The notes under the pieces: generated by a model
Seen by the model: only the letters and a program-made list of their open reading frames with translations
Databases searched by the model: none
What the model was told of the DNA's origin: nothing
Position numbers and translations under genes: made by a program
Part shown: positions 16,788-26,012 of the stretch, piece by piece
Layout: each line of letters begins with the position of its first letter
Numbering within the stretch: the first letter of the stretch is position 1
Assembly: GCF_004341625.1 (NCBI RefSeq)
Contig: NZ_SLZG01000024.1
Coordinates: 1-64,000, forward strand
Length of the DNA: 64,000 nucleotides
Direction of reading: 5' to 3'
Source of the DNA: Rhizobium sp. BK376
Lineage (GTDB): Bacteria; Pseudomonadota; Alphaproteobacteria; Rhizobiales; Rhizobiaceae

Positions 16788-18009
16788 TGACGGCCTCCTT
16801 CACGGGATCGGGATAGAGCGTGGAGAAATCGAGATCGCGGCGCACGAAGACGACGATCTGGGTTCCCTGATCGACATAGATGGTCGGTGGAATATTGATC
16901 GAATCTTTCAAGGCAGTGTTTGCCATCTCGGCCATGGTTTGTGAGATGGTCTGCTGCGCCTGGGTCTGCGCGTCGGACGCAGTGGACGAGGACGACGATG
17001 ACGTCGAACTGCTGCCATCAGTATTGAGGCCGGCAATGAAGGATGAAACGCCGCCGACGAGACTTAGCACGGCGGCAGCACCAAAACGCTCGAGGTAGTG
17101 CTTGTCGACGATACCCGGCAGGCCAGACCTGCCAAGATCGTCGGCGCCGTAGGAGCCGAGCGAAACCGAAGTACCGTCAGCTCGCAGGGCCCGTGTCCAG
17201 ACGATCAAAACTCGGGTCTGGCCGCGGGCGATCCCACTCTTGTATTCGCCGGTCAGCATCGTGCCCTTCGGCAGCAGGATGCGGCGGCCATCGAAGGAAT
17301 ACACGTCGCTAGAGATGACCGCCCGAACCATGCCGGGAAGATCCGACTGGATCGCGGTTTCGAGGACGGCGCGGATGAGCGTGCCCTGGGGGATCAGCGC
17401 ATCGATGCGATCGTTGCGGGTCGCTCTCACTGTCTCTACATCCTGCGCCCCGATGGCAGCGACGAACTTCCGGTTCGGATCGTCGTCTGGCGCCCCGACA
17501 TCCGCCGTCGTGTTCGATGCGTTCGTGCCCATAAGGGAGCCCGCCGCGTCTCTCTGTTGAGCCTGGTCGACCACCAGCATGTTCGAGCGTAGGCGGGCCT
17601 GACGAAGCTCTTCGGCCTTTCTGGCGCGCTCCAGCTCTTCCGCCGCGCGGCGAGCCGCGCCGTCGTCAACGGGCGGCGCAGCGATAACCACCGGCTGGAC
17701 CTTCTGCTCCGCCTCGGCGGGCGGTGGAGTGATCACCAGTCTGTTGTCGTCCGGTTCCGGGGTGGGCCTGGGATCCGTGGACCTCGGATCAAGGTCCAGA
17801 TGACCAGAACGGCTGGCTGTTTTAAACTCTTCTCGCGTCGCATCGCGGGCCCCCGTTCCGCGCTCGCCGAACGAAACATAGGCGGCGTAGCCAAGAATGG
17901 CGAGGGCAGCGGAGCCGAGGAGGATGGGTAGGAGCTTCCCGCCCTTGCTACGGGTGGGACGCGCCACTGTTTCGGTGATCTTTGCCTCTTCCTCGAAATC
18001 AATGGCCAT
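16747..18009 (-). CDS. virB10: VirB10 T4SS core-complex protein
   Basis: The product has 420 residues from the ATG at 18009, which follows GGAGGC and overlaps the virB9 end by 11 bases. It has a cytoplasmic tail, one membrane segment (about 28-48), a Pro-rich periplasmic linker, a charged helical stretch (EELERARKAEELRQARL) and the C-terminal TrbI/VirB10 beta-barrel (LIPQGTLIRAVLETAI, RILLPKGTMLTGEY). A Ser-only run lies in the antenna region, followed by the IYVDQGTQIVVFVRRDLDF end. It bridges inner and outer membranes and senses ATP use by VirB11 and VirD4. Confidence 0.93.
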   Translation of the reverse strand: MAIDFEEEAKITETVARPTRSKGGKLLPILLGSAALAILGYAAYVSFGERGTGARDATREEFKTASRSGHLDLDPRSTDPRPTPEPDDNRLVITPPPAEAEQKVQPVVIAAPPVDDGAARRAAEELERARKAEELRQARLRSNMLVVDQAQQRDAAGSLMGTNASNTTADVGAPDDDPNRKFVAAIGAQDVETVRATRNDRIDALIPQGTLIRAVLETAIQSDLPGMVRAVISSDVYSFDGRRILLPKGTMLTGEYKSGIARGQTRVLIVWTRALRADGTSVSLGSYGADDLGRSGLPGIVDKHYLERFGAAAVLSLVGGVSSFIAGLNTDGSSSTSSSSSSTASDAQTQAQQTISQTMAEMANTALKDSINIPPTIYVDQGTQIVVFVRRDLDFSTLYPDPVKEAVNELRRAQFSGKRR

Positions 18010-18829
18010 TGCCGCCTCCGTAGTGGTCGTCGGCAGCCATGACGACGGGTTGTCGATGTCCGGTTTTTTTGAGATTGAAGACACAAGTGGCGACGTCGCC
18101 GTTGCGCAGGGTCCACTGGTCCGCCACCTTGTCGATGACGATGTAGTCGCCCTCGCGCCGGAAGTTCACGAGGCTTTCATGGCCGTCCGACTTGACGGCG
18201 AAGAAAGCCGGCAGTTCACCGGAAAACTGGAAAAAGGTCTTGACGCCGTCATCGAACATGGCGGTCGGCCTGTTATCGACAGCACCTTTGTAGCCATAGT
18301 CGTAGTTGAGCCCGGCGGAGTTGGCGAGTGCTGCTTTGATATTCGGCATGGCGGCGATTTCCTTGGCTGTGGCCAGGAGTCTCGCGTTCGCTACGTCGTC
18401 CGGATAGGCGAAGCGCAGCTTGATGACGGCATTGCGGGTATTGCCGGGCGTCGCACCCGTCAGCATGAAGTTATAGACCCGCTTTGACGTCACGACATTC
18501 ATGTTCGTAACCGCGTTCGGCTCGAGCGGCTTGATGAACAGGTACTGTCGCGACTGGTCGGGCACGGCCTGCCACGCGACGCTGTCGCCCATGGCGACCG
18601 TTGCGATCTTCTCGTCGTCGTTGAAGACGATCATGGTCGAAACGCCCATCATCCCGGCGAGCTGGATGATGTTGTCCTGCTGGAAGGGAACAGTGCGGAT
18701 CCGCGCATCGGCTTTGACCGCCTGTGGCAGGCTTTCTGCCCTGGCAAGAGAGACAACGATAGTGAGCAACAGCGTGGCGATGAGAAACAACTTTATCTTT
18801 TGGGCGATCAATTTCTTATGCTCGATCAC
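17999..18829 (-). CDS. virB9: VirB9 outer-membrane core-complex protein
   Basis: The product has 276 residues with a signal peptide ending near ARAE (residue 32). The N-terminal half contains DARIRTVPFQQDNIIQL and the C-terminal half the FDDGVKTFFQFSGELPAFF and YIVIDKVADQWTLRNG blocks that define VirB9/CagX proteins. With the VirB7-like lipoprotein and VirB10 it forms the outer-membrane core. It starts within the stop of virB8 (ATGA) and ends in a Gly/His tail that overlaps virB10. Confidence 0.93.
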   Translation of the reverse strand: MIEHKKLIAQKIKLFLIATLLLTIVVSLARAESLPQAVKADARIRTVPFQQDNIIQLAGMMGVSTMIVFNDDEKIATVAMGDSVAWQAVPDQSRQYLFIKPLEPNAVTNMNVVTSKRVYNFMLTGATPGNTRNAVIKLRFAYPDDVANARLLATAKEIAAMPNIKAALANSAGLNYDYGYKGAVDNRPTAMFDDGVKTFFQFSGELPAFFAVKSDGHESLVNFRREGDYIVIDKVADQWTLRNGDVATCVFNLKKTGHRQPVVMAADDHYGGGNGH

Positions 18830-19557
18830 TGGCGATCCTCGGTCGAGCTGACTGTTTCCTGATCACGCCGGTATTCGGTGACCTGAAATCCCAAGGGATT
18901 GTCGAAGCGCCAGTCGTTGCGCATCGGCTCGGATGTGTATTTGAACCGGACGTTGGCGACCCAATGGTCGGTTTCAGATGCCCCCGTCTGGCCGTTTCGG
19001 GTTGTCGAGAACCGCACCGCGGCGGTCTGTTCGTTGAGGAAAATGATGCTTTTGATCGCAACAGAGATCGTGGTGTTCGCGCCATAGAGCTTGACGGGGT
19101 TGTTGGGATTGGAGCCGGAATAGGTATTGGCGAGATCTTGCGCCGCCTTGCCGGTCGAATAGAGCGAGGCCAGGTCGAAATTATCCCGCAAGCCCTTTGG
19201 ATCGTAGGTTTCCCTCGCACGGATGAAGCGAACGATATTGGCCCGCGTCACGGCCTCGTTCTGGGTGAGGTCTCCTGCTTCGGAAAGCGGACGGCTTGCC
19301 TCGACATAGCCGGTGGTCTTGTCGACTTCGAGCACGACGACGTCGAAACTCTTTAGCGGCAGGGTCGCCCATAACAGTCCGATCATGGCGAGGAGAGCAA
19401 CGCCGAGCGTGATTGCCACGACCCGCCAGACGGCGCGCGAGGCGGCGACCGAGCGATAGACGGATATTTCCCAGCGCTCGCCCTCCTGATAGTAGCGGGA
19501 GTCGATGGGCGGAAGCGCCGTTGACGTCGTCGCACCCGTATTCTCTTCTGCTTCCAT
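18826..19557 (-). CDS. virB8: VirB8 inner-membrane assembly factor
   Basis: The product has 243 residues: a short cytoplasmic N terminus, one membrane segment (about 42-62) and a periplasmic domain with TRANIVRFIRARETYD and the FKYTSEPMRNDWRFDNPLGF block typical of VirB8. It is a scaffold that joins VirB6, VirB5 and VirB10 during assembly. It lies 17 bases after virB6 and overlaps virB9 by four bases. Confidence 0.93.
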   Translation of the reverse strand: MEAEENTGATTSTALPPIDSRYYQEGERWEISVYRSVAASRAVWRVVAITLGVALLAMIGLLWATLPLKSFDVVVLEVDKTTGYVEASRPLSEAGDLTQNEAVTRANIVRFIRARETYDPKGLRDNFDLASLYSTGKAAQDLANTYSGSNPNNPVKLYGANTTISVAIKSIIFLNEQTAAVRFSTTRNGQTGASETDHWVANVRFKYTSEPMRNDWRFDNPLGFQVTEYRRDQETVSSTEDRQ

Positions 19558-19574
19558 TCAAAATCTCCTGGACA

Positions 19575-20579
19575 TCATTTGCGGGCGTTGATCGCCGCCG
19601 CCATGACCTGGGCGGCCGCTGCGCTGCCGTCCGAAATGGTTGGGGTCCCTCCGGGAAACCCGCCCCACAACGCCCGGCTGGCACGCCATGCGTCTGTCGC
19701 GCCCAGATGGGTGCCTGCGGCGATCTTGCGCAATCCGGAGCTCGCGGAACCGTCGATACGTGGGCCGCCGCCTGCGATCGCCGCGGCAAGCCCGACGACT
19801 TCCTTCAACATCAGGGTTGTCGCCAAGCACATGAAGATGAAGGGGGTGACTGTTCCGAGTGTGGGCTCTCCCGATTGAAGCGCGGTCACGGTATTTCCGA
19901 GCAGGGTCGTCATCAGGCCAAGCACGGTGTAGACGAGGATCGGCAGCAGCGAATAGGTCGCAAGCGATCGGATCCAGCCGTCGACGACCCCCGACGTGAT
20001 GTTGAAGAGGGCGCAGCAGATCACGATCGGACCGATCCCGAGCAGGATGAACATGGTCATCTTGCCCATGATCAGGATCACCGCCGCAGTCGCGCACAGG
20101 ATCAGCACGAATATGATGATTGCGCCGGCAACGAAATAAAGCCAGAGGGCAGTTACGCCTCCCTGCGCAGCCACCGCAGACGCGCCTGCCATGCCGGCAT
20201 GCCAGATGTCGGAAAGGCTCTGGCCCATCGAAGCCCCGCCCGTCCCGCAGCCCTCGCCGCCCGCAGCCTCGCACACGACGGTTGCGACAGCATTCGGGGC
20301 TTCGACGAGCGGTGTGACGATCAGCGGCTGGTAGGTCGCCCAGGTAACGATCAGGCTGTAGGCGATGAAGGCGCGACCGAACTTCCAGACAAAAGCGCCC
20401 GCTGTCATCGGCGCCCGACCGAACAGCATCTCGTAGCCCCACCAGACGACATAGACGGTGAGCGCGGCAAGGAAGAGCGGGCCGAGATAGGTGGCGAGCG
20501 GCTCGTACATGCTCTGCACAGCAGAGGTTCCCATGCTGTCGACCTTGCCGAACAGCGTATCGAATATGTCATTGGCCAT
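19575..20579 (-). CDS. virB6: VirB6 polytopic inner-membrane channel protein
   Basis: The product has 334 residues with about six hydrophobic helices, including the YVVWWGYEMLFGR segment and a very hydrophobic block around residues 145-210. This is the TrbL/VirB6 layout, the inner-membrane part of the translocation channel. A Gly/Ser-rich C-terminal tail is probably cytoplasmic. Upstream lies the small lipoprotein gene, consistent with the order B5-lipoprotein-B6-B8 found in many alphaproteobacterial systems. Confidence 0.9.
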   Translation of the reverse strand: MANDIFDTLFGKVDSMGTSAVQSMYEPLATYLGPLFLAALTVYVVWWGYEMLFGRAPMTAGAFVWKFGRAFIAYSLIVTWATYQPLIVTPLVEAPNAVATVVCEAAGGEGCGTGGASMGQSLSDIWHAGMAGASAVAAQGGVTALWLYFVAGAIIIFVLILCATAAVILIMGKMTMFILLGIGPIVICCALFNITSGVVDGWIRSLATYSLLPILVYTVLGLMTTLLGNTVTALQSGEPTLGTVTPFIFMCLATTLMLKEVVGLAAAIAGGGPRIDGSASSGLRKIAAGTHLGATDAWRASRALWGGFPGGTPTISDGSAAAAQVMAAAINARK

Positions 20580-20592
20580 GGGAGCTGGGCTT

Positions 20593-20781
20593 TCAGAACT
20601 TGGTGACGCCGTCCTGACGGATCAGCGGGCCGCAATCGGCTTCAGTGGCATAGGCGGCGGAAGAGAAAAAGCTCGGGCTCATTTGCGCCGAACAGGGCGC
20701 CTTCAGCTCCTTGTGGCCGGCACAGCCTGAAACGGTCGCGAGAAGCGCACCAAGTGCGAGAGCGAACAGGTGTCGATGCAT
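20593..20781 (-). CDS. VirB7-like small lipoprotein
   Basis: The product has 62 residues and a lipoprotein signal whose lipobox is TVSGC, so Cys20 should be acylated. The mature part is short (PCSAQMSPSFFSSAAYATEA) and has two more Cys. Position between virB5 and virB6, size and lipobox suit a VirB7-type lipoprotein that stabilises VirB9 at the outer membrane. An entry-exclusion lipoprotein (EexN type) occupies the same place in some systems and cannot be excluded. Confidence 0.7.
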   Translation of the reverse strand: MHRHLFALALGALLATVSGCAGHKELKAPCSAQMSPSFFSSAAYATEADCGPLIRQDGVTKF

Positions 20782-20789
20782 GAGGTGTC

Positions 20790-21536
20790 CTATTGCCCAG
20801 TGAGGGTCACTTTGCTGCTGTCGTAGGTCATGAACTCGGCGATGGCGGCTTCAGCCGCAATCTGTTGCATCTGCTGGGCGTTGAGTGCCGCATTGCCGGC
20901 GTTGACCGCGCCAACCAGTTCGTTCACGGTTTGCGCCGTCTGGGTCTGGACCTGCGAATTCTGGTCAATTGAGCCCTTGATGTCGGTGGTTGTGCCGATC
21001 TGGCTTTCGACATTCTGGAAGCTTTGGACCCGCTGTTCGGTGCCGGCATGGGTCCCGGAGATCGCCGCGGTCAGCGCGGTCGCTGTATTGACCAACGCCT
21101 GATAGGATTTGTCGCCGCGCGTGTAGCTCGCACTGTCCGTCTGCCCGGACAGCGTCTTCACGAGGTTGAGACCGTTAAGAATTGTTGAGGCCGTCGTGCC
21201 GTAGGAGCCGAGCTTGCCCCAGGCCATCTGGCCGGAAAGAAGCGAGGAGAAGTCCGGTGCATTCCCCATTGTGAAGCCTGAGCCGAGTGCCGTGCCCGCG
21301 ATCTCCGCGGTCGAGCGATTGCCGGTGACGGCGGCAAGCGTCTTATTGACGGTCTGGAGGATATCGCTGTTGCTGCTCATGATCTCGGCCGTGTTCGAGG
21401 CCGTTTCCTTCGCCTGTGACAGCGTTGCCTCGTCGATGACAGGGACCTGGGCAAACGCTGGTCCGGAGCCGGCAAAGATCAAGAGGGCGAAAAGTACCGC
21501 GCTGGCGCTCCGGCGAACGGGCAAGACCTCCATCAT
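20790..21536 (-). CDS. virB5: VirB5-like pilus component, copy 1
   Basis: The product has 248 residues with a signal peptide ending ALLIFAGSGPAFA. The mature protein is Gln/Ser/Thr-rich and helical, as expected of VirB5/TrbJ minor pilins, and ends EFMTYDSSKVTLTGQ. The next gene upstream (21533-22189) ends with nearly the same block, so these are diverged tandem paralogues. The two overlap by four bases. VirB5 sits at the pilus tip and contributes to recipient contact. Confidence 0.75.
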   Translation of the reverse strand: MMEVLPVRRSASAVLFALLIFAGSGPAFAQVPVIDEATLSQAKETASNTAEIMSSNSDILQTVNKTLAAVTGNRSTAEIAGTALGSGFTMGNAPDFSSLLSGQMAWGKLGSYGTTASTILNGLNLVKTLSGQTDSASYTRGDKSYQALVNTATALTAAISGTHAGTEQRVQSFQNVESQIGTTTDIKGSIDQNSQVQTQTAQTVNELVGAVNAGNAALNAQQMQQIAAEAAIAEFMTYDSSKVTLTGQ

Positions 21537-22189
21537 TTGTTCCCTTCCTGGTTTTGCGGACTGGTCAACGTCACCTTGGACGGATCGTAGGTCATGACCT
21601 TGGCGGTCGCGCTGGCGGCCGCAGTCAGATCAAGGAGCCGCTGGTTGCGAAGCTGATTGGCTGCCCCGACCGCTTGGATCGCCTGATTCCAGACCTGCGC
21701 ATTCGTGAGCCGGGTGACGGCGTTCTGCTCGAATGCGCCCTTGATCGTTGTCGCCTGACCTATCGTGCCGGACTGTGTCGAAAATGATGTCGAATTGGCG
21801 GAGATCGCAGCGGCAACAGCCGCGAGCGAGGCAACAGCCTGCCCGACATTCTTCGTCTTGATCGCCTGGATCGTATTTGCAGCGCCAAGCAACAGCGCGA
21901 AGTCACTGCCGCCGATCGTGGTGCCGCTCAGCGGTTGACCGGTCACGGTCTGGCCGGTCACTGACCGGATGCCACCAGTGTCGCTCTGGATGGTGACGCT
22001 GCCATGGATATTCTTCGTCGGCGCAACCGATCCCTGCTTGAAGGTCCGCGCGCGCTGCATGCAAAAGGCCGTATTGGTCTCCGACTTTTCCCGTTGGGCG
22101 TCGGTGACCGGCACCTGGGCGAAGGATGGCGCCGGTGCGAGAAGCAGGCTCGCGCCGACAAGTGCGGTGAGCGGAAGCCGCATGGTCAT
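21533..22189 (-). CDS. VirB5-like pilus component, copy 2
   Basis: The product has 218 residues with a signal peptide (cleavage after PSFAQ). It shares with copy 1 the opening QVPVTD/QVPVID, the middle TTIKGAFEQN/TDIKGSIDQN and the end MTYDPSKVTLT. One Cys in the mature N-terminal part is absent from copy 1. It is translationally coupled to virB4 upstream (ATGA) and to copy 1 downstream. Either copy could be the functional VirB5. Confidence 0.7.
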   Translation of the reverse strand: MTMRLPLTALVGASLLLAPAPSFAQVPVTDAQREKSETNTAFCMQRARTFKQGSVAPTKNIHGSVTIQSDTGGIRSVTGQTVTGQPLSGTTIGGSDFALLLGAANTIQAIKTKNVGQAVASLAAVAAAISANSTSFSTQSGTIGQATTIKGAFEQNAVTRLTNAQVWNQAIQAVGAANQLRNQRLLDLTAAASATAKVMTYDPSKVTLTSPQNQEGNK

Positions 22190-24594
22190 TCTTGCCTCCA
22201 GCTGCAGAAATAGGGAAGCCAGTCTTCGGGCGTGTCACCGAACTTTTCCCGAAGGCGTTCGCACTCTGCGACCGTTTCGGTGCGCCCCGACAGGACCTTG
22301 ATGAACTCAGGGAGTGCGGAGAGATCGAGCCTTGCGATCACGCTGTCGTGGTCATGTTTCACGAGGAATTGCCGACTGGTGGACGAGGTCGACTTCACCC
22401 AGTCGAATTCGGTCTCCGACAGGCCGAAGGCGCCCATATAGCTGTCGCGATCGGCTTTCGGATTCGGGAAGAAGATATTGGTTGGGCTCTGCTCGAGCAG
22501 CGTATGGGCAATCTTCGCCGTTGTAATGTCGCGGGGCGATTGCGTTCCAAGCCCGATGATGCCGTTCTTTTTGCGGATCGTCTTGAGCTGGTCGTTGAGG
22601 AAGTTTGCTGCCTTCTCGTCGCCGAGCACCTTCCATCCTTCGTCGATGAAGAGCATCATCGGCCGGACGCCATCGAGCATTCCGCCGATGCGGAAGAAGA
22701 TGTAGCCGAGTGCGGCGGTGCGGATCTCGGGATCATCGAGAATGGCAGTGAGATCGAACCCAAGGATTCCACGATCCGCATCCCAACGATCGACGGGATT
22801 GTCGAAGAGCCAGCCATGCGTGTCGCACCAGACCTCGAACCGTGAGGCGAGATCGTCCCGGCCGGCCATTTCCGCACCGCGCAGCAGATGGATGACATCA
22901 CGGAAATGCCGCTCGCGGATGGGCGCTGCGAAGATATGCTCGACTGCGGCGGTCAGGATCTTCTCTTGTTCAGCGGAAAGCTTGTCGACTTCGCTGCGCG
23001 GCCGCACGAGATAGGCGAGCAGGTCATGGAGGAAGGTCCGCGCTTCCGGCGTGTCCTCGATTTGCAGGGGATTGAAGCCAGTCGCGACGCCGGGCTTCAG
23101 CACCTCGTATTGACCGCCACAGGCGCGGATGAAAATCTCCCCGCCACGATCCTTGTCGAACAGGGCGCAGCGCGGTTGCGGGCTGGTGCGCATCGCCTGC
23201 GAGAGCAGGAAGAGCAGGCCCACGGTCTTGCCGGAGCCGGTCGGTCCGGTGACGATGAAGTTGCCGACCTCGCCCTTGTGGAAATTGAAATAATACGGCG
23301 TCATCGACGTCGTCTGGAGGAGCGAGATCGCCGGCCCCCAATGGTTTCCCCGCGGCTTGCCGAGTGCAAAATTGTGATAGGAGGCCATGCCCCAGAAATT
23401 TCGCGAGGAAATGATCGCGCGCCTGGCGATGTAGGCGAAATTCCCCGGAAGCTGCGCCCAGAAAGCCGGCTCGGCATTGAGGTCTTCGCGAACCACCACC
23501 ATGCCGGCGTTCTGCAGTTCCTTCGTGACCGCCTGTGAGCAAGCTTCAGTCTCCTTGATGGAATTGCCAAGCGCCATGACGGAGAGATGATGGTAGCCCA
23601 TCACAGCGCGTCCATTGACCAGCTCGTCCTTGGCGATCGAGATTGCACTTTCTAGGCTGGTGCCACGCTCGTCGGAGACGCTGATCTGACGCTCAATCCG
23701 GTCCATTTCGGACAGGACCGGTGCCCGGTCCTGCAGGGCAAAGCTCTGACTGACGATGAACTCACCCGGAACCTTCAGGAGCCCGTCCAACATCCCCGCC
23801 GCGGTATAGGGTGGGTATTCGCGCACCGAGAGCATGGCGCCGAACCGTGGGTCAGCATCGTCGCTACCCCGCATCTCCAGCATTCGCCGCCCGAAGGTGA
23901 TGCGCCGTGTCGGCAGATACTCGTCTAGCGGCATTCGGGGCAGAAGCATTTTGACCGGAACGCCGCCACTCAAAAGTTGGCCAAGAAACTCCAGCGGCTC
24001 GGAAAAGGCGCTACCATTGCGCATCGTCGCCTTCAGAAGGCGCGCACCATAACCTTCCATTCCCTTGACGATATTGGCAACATGATCACGCAATTCCTGT
24101 CGCGCCTCAAGGTCGAGCGCTCGGTCGGAGACGCCGCTTACCTTCCGGAACCGGGACAGCGCGTTGTCTGCAAGGCCGACCTTGCCCTGAAAACCACGCC
24201 GGATGACGCTAAGATAGAGTTCGTTCGAATACATGCGCATATTCGACAGCGCCTGCATGTAGCGCTCATCGAGAGATTTGCAGAAGTCGATGGAAAACGT
24301 TCCGTCGATATCAGGCGGGATGCGCCGGCGGATGATGTGAGAACAGACCGCGAATCGACTGTCCGATAAAGCGCGCAGCAGCGTGTTGCGATTGGCGGCT
24401 TCGTTGTCGATGAAGGCCTGGTCCGCGGTCTGATGGCAGAAGCCGTCAAAGCGAATGATCGAGACCAGCATGCCTTCCTTGGTGCGCAACGTTTCCTCAT
24501 CGACGTGGCGCAGATATGGAACATGTTTCGATACTGACTTTTCCCGGGCTATTTCTACGGCGAAACGGAGACCATCGCGGACGGCGTTCTGCAT
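22186..24594 (-). CDS. virB4: VirB4 T4SS ATPase
   Basis: The product has 802 residues from the ATG at 24594, a normal VirB4 length; the longer open frame upstream is the virB3 region out of frame. Walker A is GPTGSGKT at about residues 450-457, and Walker B is the MMLFIDEGWKVL stretch near residue 640. The N-terminal CagE/TrbE domain precedes it. VirB4 is the inner-membrane ATPase that powers pilus assembly and substrate transfer. Confidence 0.95.
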   Translation of the reverse strand: MQNAVRDGLRFAVEIAREKSVSKHVPYLRHVDEETLRTKEGMLVSIIRFDGFCHQTADQAFIDNEAANRNTLLRALSDSRFAVCSHIIRRRIPPDIDGTFSIDFCKSLDERYMQALSNMRMYSNELYLSVIRRGFQGKVGLADNALSRFRKVSGVSDRALDLEARQELRDHVANIVKGMEGYGARLLKATMRNGSAFSEPLEFLGQLLSGGVPVKMLLPRMPLDEYLPTRRITFGRRMLEMRGSDDADPRFGAMLSVREYPPYTAAGMLDGLLKVPGEFIVSQSFALQDRAPVLSEMDRIERQISVSDERGTSLESAISIAKDELVNGRAVMGYHHLSVMALGNSIKETEACSQAVTKELQNAGMVVVREDLNAEPAFWAQLPGNFAYIARRAIISSRNFWGMASYHNFALGKPRGNHWGPAISLLQTTSMTPYYFNFHKGEVGNFIVTGPTGSGKTVGLLFLLSQAMRTSPQPRCALFDKDRGGEIFIRACGGQYEVLKPGVATGFNPLQIEDTPEARTFLHDLLAYLVRPRSEVDKLSAEQEKILTAAVEHIFAAPIRERHFRDVIHLLRGAEMAGRDDLASRFEVWCDTHGWLFDNPVDRWDADRGILGFDLTAILDDPEIRTAALGYIFFRIGGMLDGVRPMMLFIDEGWKVLGDEKAANFLNDQLKTIRKKNGIIGLGTQSPRDITTAKIAHTLLEQSPTNIFFPNPKADRDSYMGAFGLSETEFDWVKSTSSTSRQFLVKHDHDSVIARLDLSALPEFIKVLSGRTETVAECERLREKFGDTPEDWLPYFCSWRQE

Positions 24595-24605
24595 GACGTC
24601 TCTCC

Positions 24606-24899
24606 TCAAGGCTGGTAGGAATTGCCGCCCCAGAAGTGACGGTTCCGTACCCAGGGGCATTTGGCAAAGCGCATTCTGACCACATTGGCCAGGTGCGGAT
24701 CGCGAACGGTCATCACATAGGCGGCTGCGTGCAGCGGCAGGAAAAGCAGGAAGGTCGCCAGGTTCTTTGTGTTGAGAAATGTCATCACCACCACCATCAA
24801 CTCGCCGACAAAGAGCCCGATGGGTACGCCCCACATCATCCGGGGACGCGTCAGCGCGATCACCAGCGGTGCGATCTGAGGTTTTTCGAGATCGCCCAT
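24606..24899 (-). CDS. virB3: VirB3 inner-membrane protein
   Basis: The product has 97 residues from the ATG at 24899, which overlaps the virB2 stop (TGATG). It contains the family's IAPLVIALTRPRMMWGV segment followed by two adjacent hydrophobic helices and ends in a basic tail. VirB3 works with VirB4 and is in some systems fused to it; here the two genes are 11 bases apart. A longer upstream frame is only a shadow of virB2. Confidence 0.9.
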   Translation of the reverse strand: MGDLEKPQIAPLVIALTRPRMMWGVPIGLFVGELMVVVMTFLNTKNLATFLLFLPLHAAAYVMTVRDPHLANVVRMRFAKCPWVRNRHFWGGNSYQP

Positions 24900-25243
24900 C
24901 AGTTCCCAAGCCCCGAGGACATCGTGGTGACGAGCTGGGAACCTCCGAAGATGAAGGCGATGCCGACGATGATCGAGAAGCACCAGGACCACGGGATACG
25001 GCTGGTCAATGCGAGATAGCCGACGGCGGCACAGGCGATTGTCGCAGCCGTTGTCGCGAAGGTGCCGGTCATGAAGTTAAGGAGCGTCGTAAATACCGAT
25101 TGGATCGGTTGGAAGACATCGCCTGCTGCAAAAGCAAGACCTGTCTGACTGAACAGGATTCCGGCAAATGCCATGCCGTGGATGGCAGCCGAGCGGCTGC
25201 GAGGCGAAACGAGCATCTTCATGGTGCGTTGGGCGGTATTCAT
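24899..25243 (-). CDS. virB2: VirB2 major pilin
   Basis: The product has 114 residues with a long signal region cleaved near GLAFAAGD and two hydrophobic helices in the mature part (NFMTGTFATTAATIACAAVG and WCFSIIVGIAFIFGG). This is the cyclic or linear prepilin of VirB-type systems, the main pilus subunit. It lies 13 bases after virB1. Confidence 0.92.
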   Translation of the reverse strand: MNTAQRTMKMLVSPRSRSAAIHGMAFAGILFSQTGLAFAAGDVFQPIQSVFTTLLNFMTGTFATTAATIACAAVGYLALTSRIPWSWCFSIIVGIAFIFGGSQLVTTMSSGLGN

Positions 25244-25256
25244 GGATCACTCCGTG

Positions 25257-25946
25257 CTACTGGACATAGAGAACCGAGCCACCGATCCAGAAGGGGACAG
25301 AGGGCTCTGCTTTGTTTTGGTTGACGGGTATCGGCTGGTCTGAGCCTGAGCCGGCATTGAGAAGATCGACGCCGGCAGTCGCTTCTGCCGGTTGATCGGC
25401 GCTGGCCGCCGCAGATGTGTGACGGCGGCCCCCTTTCAGCGAATTGTTGAAGCCATAATAGGCATTGGCGACACGCGCGGTGTAGTTGACCGTCTCTGCG
25501 ATCGGCGGAACCCCGCCGGACCGGATGATGCGGTCTTCGCCCGCATTGTAGGCAGCAACTGTCAGAAAGATGTTGCCGCCGAAGAGGCTGCCGAGATCCT
25601 TAAGATAGGCAATGCCGCCCCGAATGTTTTGAGCGGCGTCACATATGTCGGCCACGCTATAGCGGGTTGCGGTCGCGGGCAGCAGCTGCATTGGACCGCG
25701 CGCGCCGCTCAGAGAATTGACGTGCCGACCGAAGCCGGATTCCTGATCGGAGATCGCCAGCGCCAGGCGGGTATCGACGCCCTGACGTGCACTTTCCTGA
25801 CGAATCATCTGCATGATCGCCTCGGGCCTAACGGCCGCGTCGGTGCAGGTGGGAGTGTTCGGGACGGCACGAATCTCGGTGGCGGCCAGCGGTGCCGTAG
25901 CGATTGTCAGAGCTATGAATGTGATCGGAAGGAGATAACGATTCAT
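25257..25946 (-). CDS. virB1: VirB1 lytic transglycosylase
   Basis: The product has 229 residues with a signal peptide. The SLT domain (about 40-165) shows the catalytic Glu in ISDQESGFG, then GARGPMQLLPATATRY and the AAYNAGEDRI motif. It opens the peptidoglycan for the secretion apparatus. The Ala/Gln-rich C-terminal tail may be the part released as VirB1*. It is the first gene of the minus-strand virB run and diverges from the plus-strand operon at 26013. Confidence 0.93.
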   Translation of the reverse strand: MNRYLLPITFIALTIATAPLAATEIRAVPNTPTCTDAAVRPEAIMQMIRQESARQGVDTRLALAISDQESGFGRHVNSLSGARGPMQLLPATATRYSVADICDAAQNIRGGIAYLKDLGSLFGGNIFLTVAAYNAGEDRIIRSGGVPPIAETVNYTARVANAYYGFNNSLKGGRRHTSAAASADQPAEATAGVDLLNAGSGSDQPIPVNQNKAEPSVPFWIGGSVLYVQ

Positions 25947-25966
25947 GGTGTTGCCCGTGTTGTTAA

Positions 25967-25986
25967 TTTCATATATACAAAGTTAA
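25967..25986. promoter_or_regulatory. AT-rich site shared by the two divergent T4SS operons
   Basis: TTTCATATATACAAAGTTAA lies between the divergent virB1 and 26013 genes. A closely related sequence in inverted orientation stands at 26523-26540 before the next plus-strand gene, and a third TATATA-rich site is upstream of the virC1-like gene near 45719-45740. These AT islands in GC-rich DNA could be shared operators or simply promoters. Confidence 0.4.
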
Positions 25987-26012
25987 AACAAAATATCAAT
26001 CAAGAAATTGCT

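Noticed and set aside
22186..24909. Extending VirB4 to a start at 24909
   Set aside because: The extra N-terminal 105 residues are the virB3 gene read in another frame; the ATG at 24594 gives the normal length.
12235..25324. Many plus-strand frames over 100 residues across the virB operon
   Set aside because: They lie opposite well-supported virB genes and reflect the high-GC third positions of those genes.
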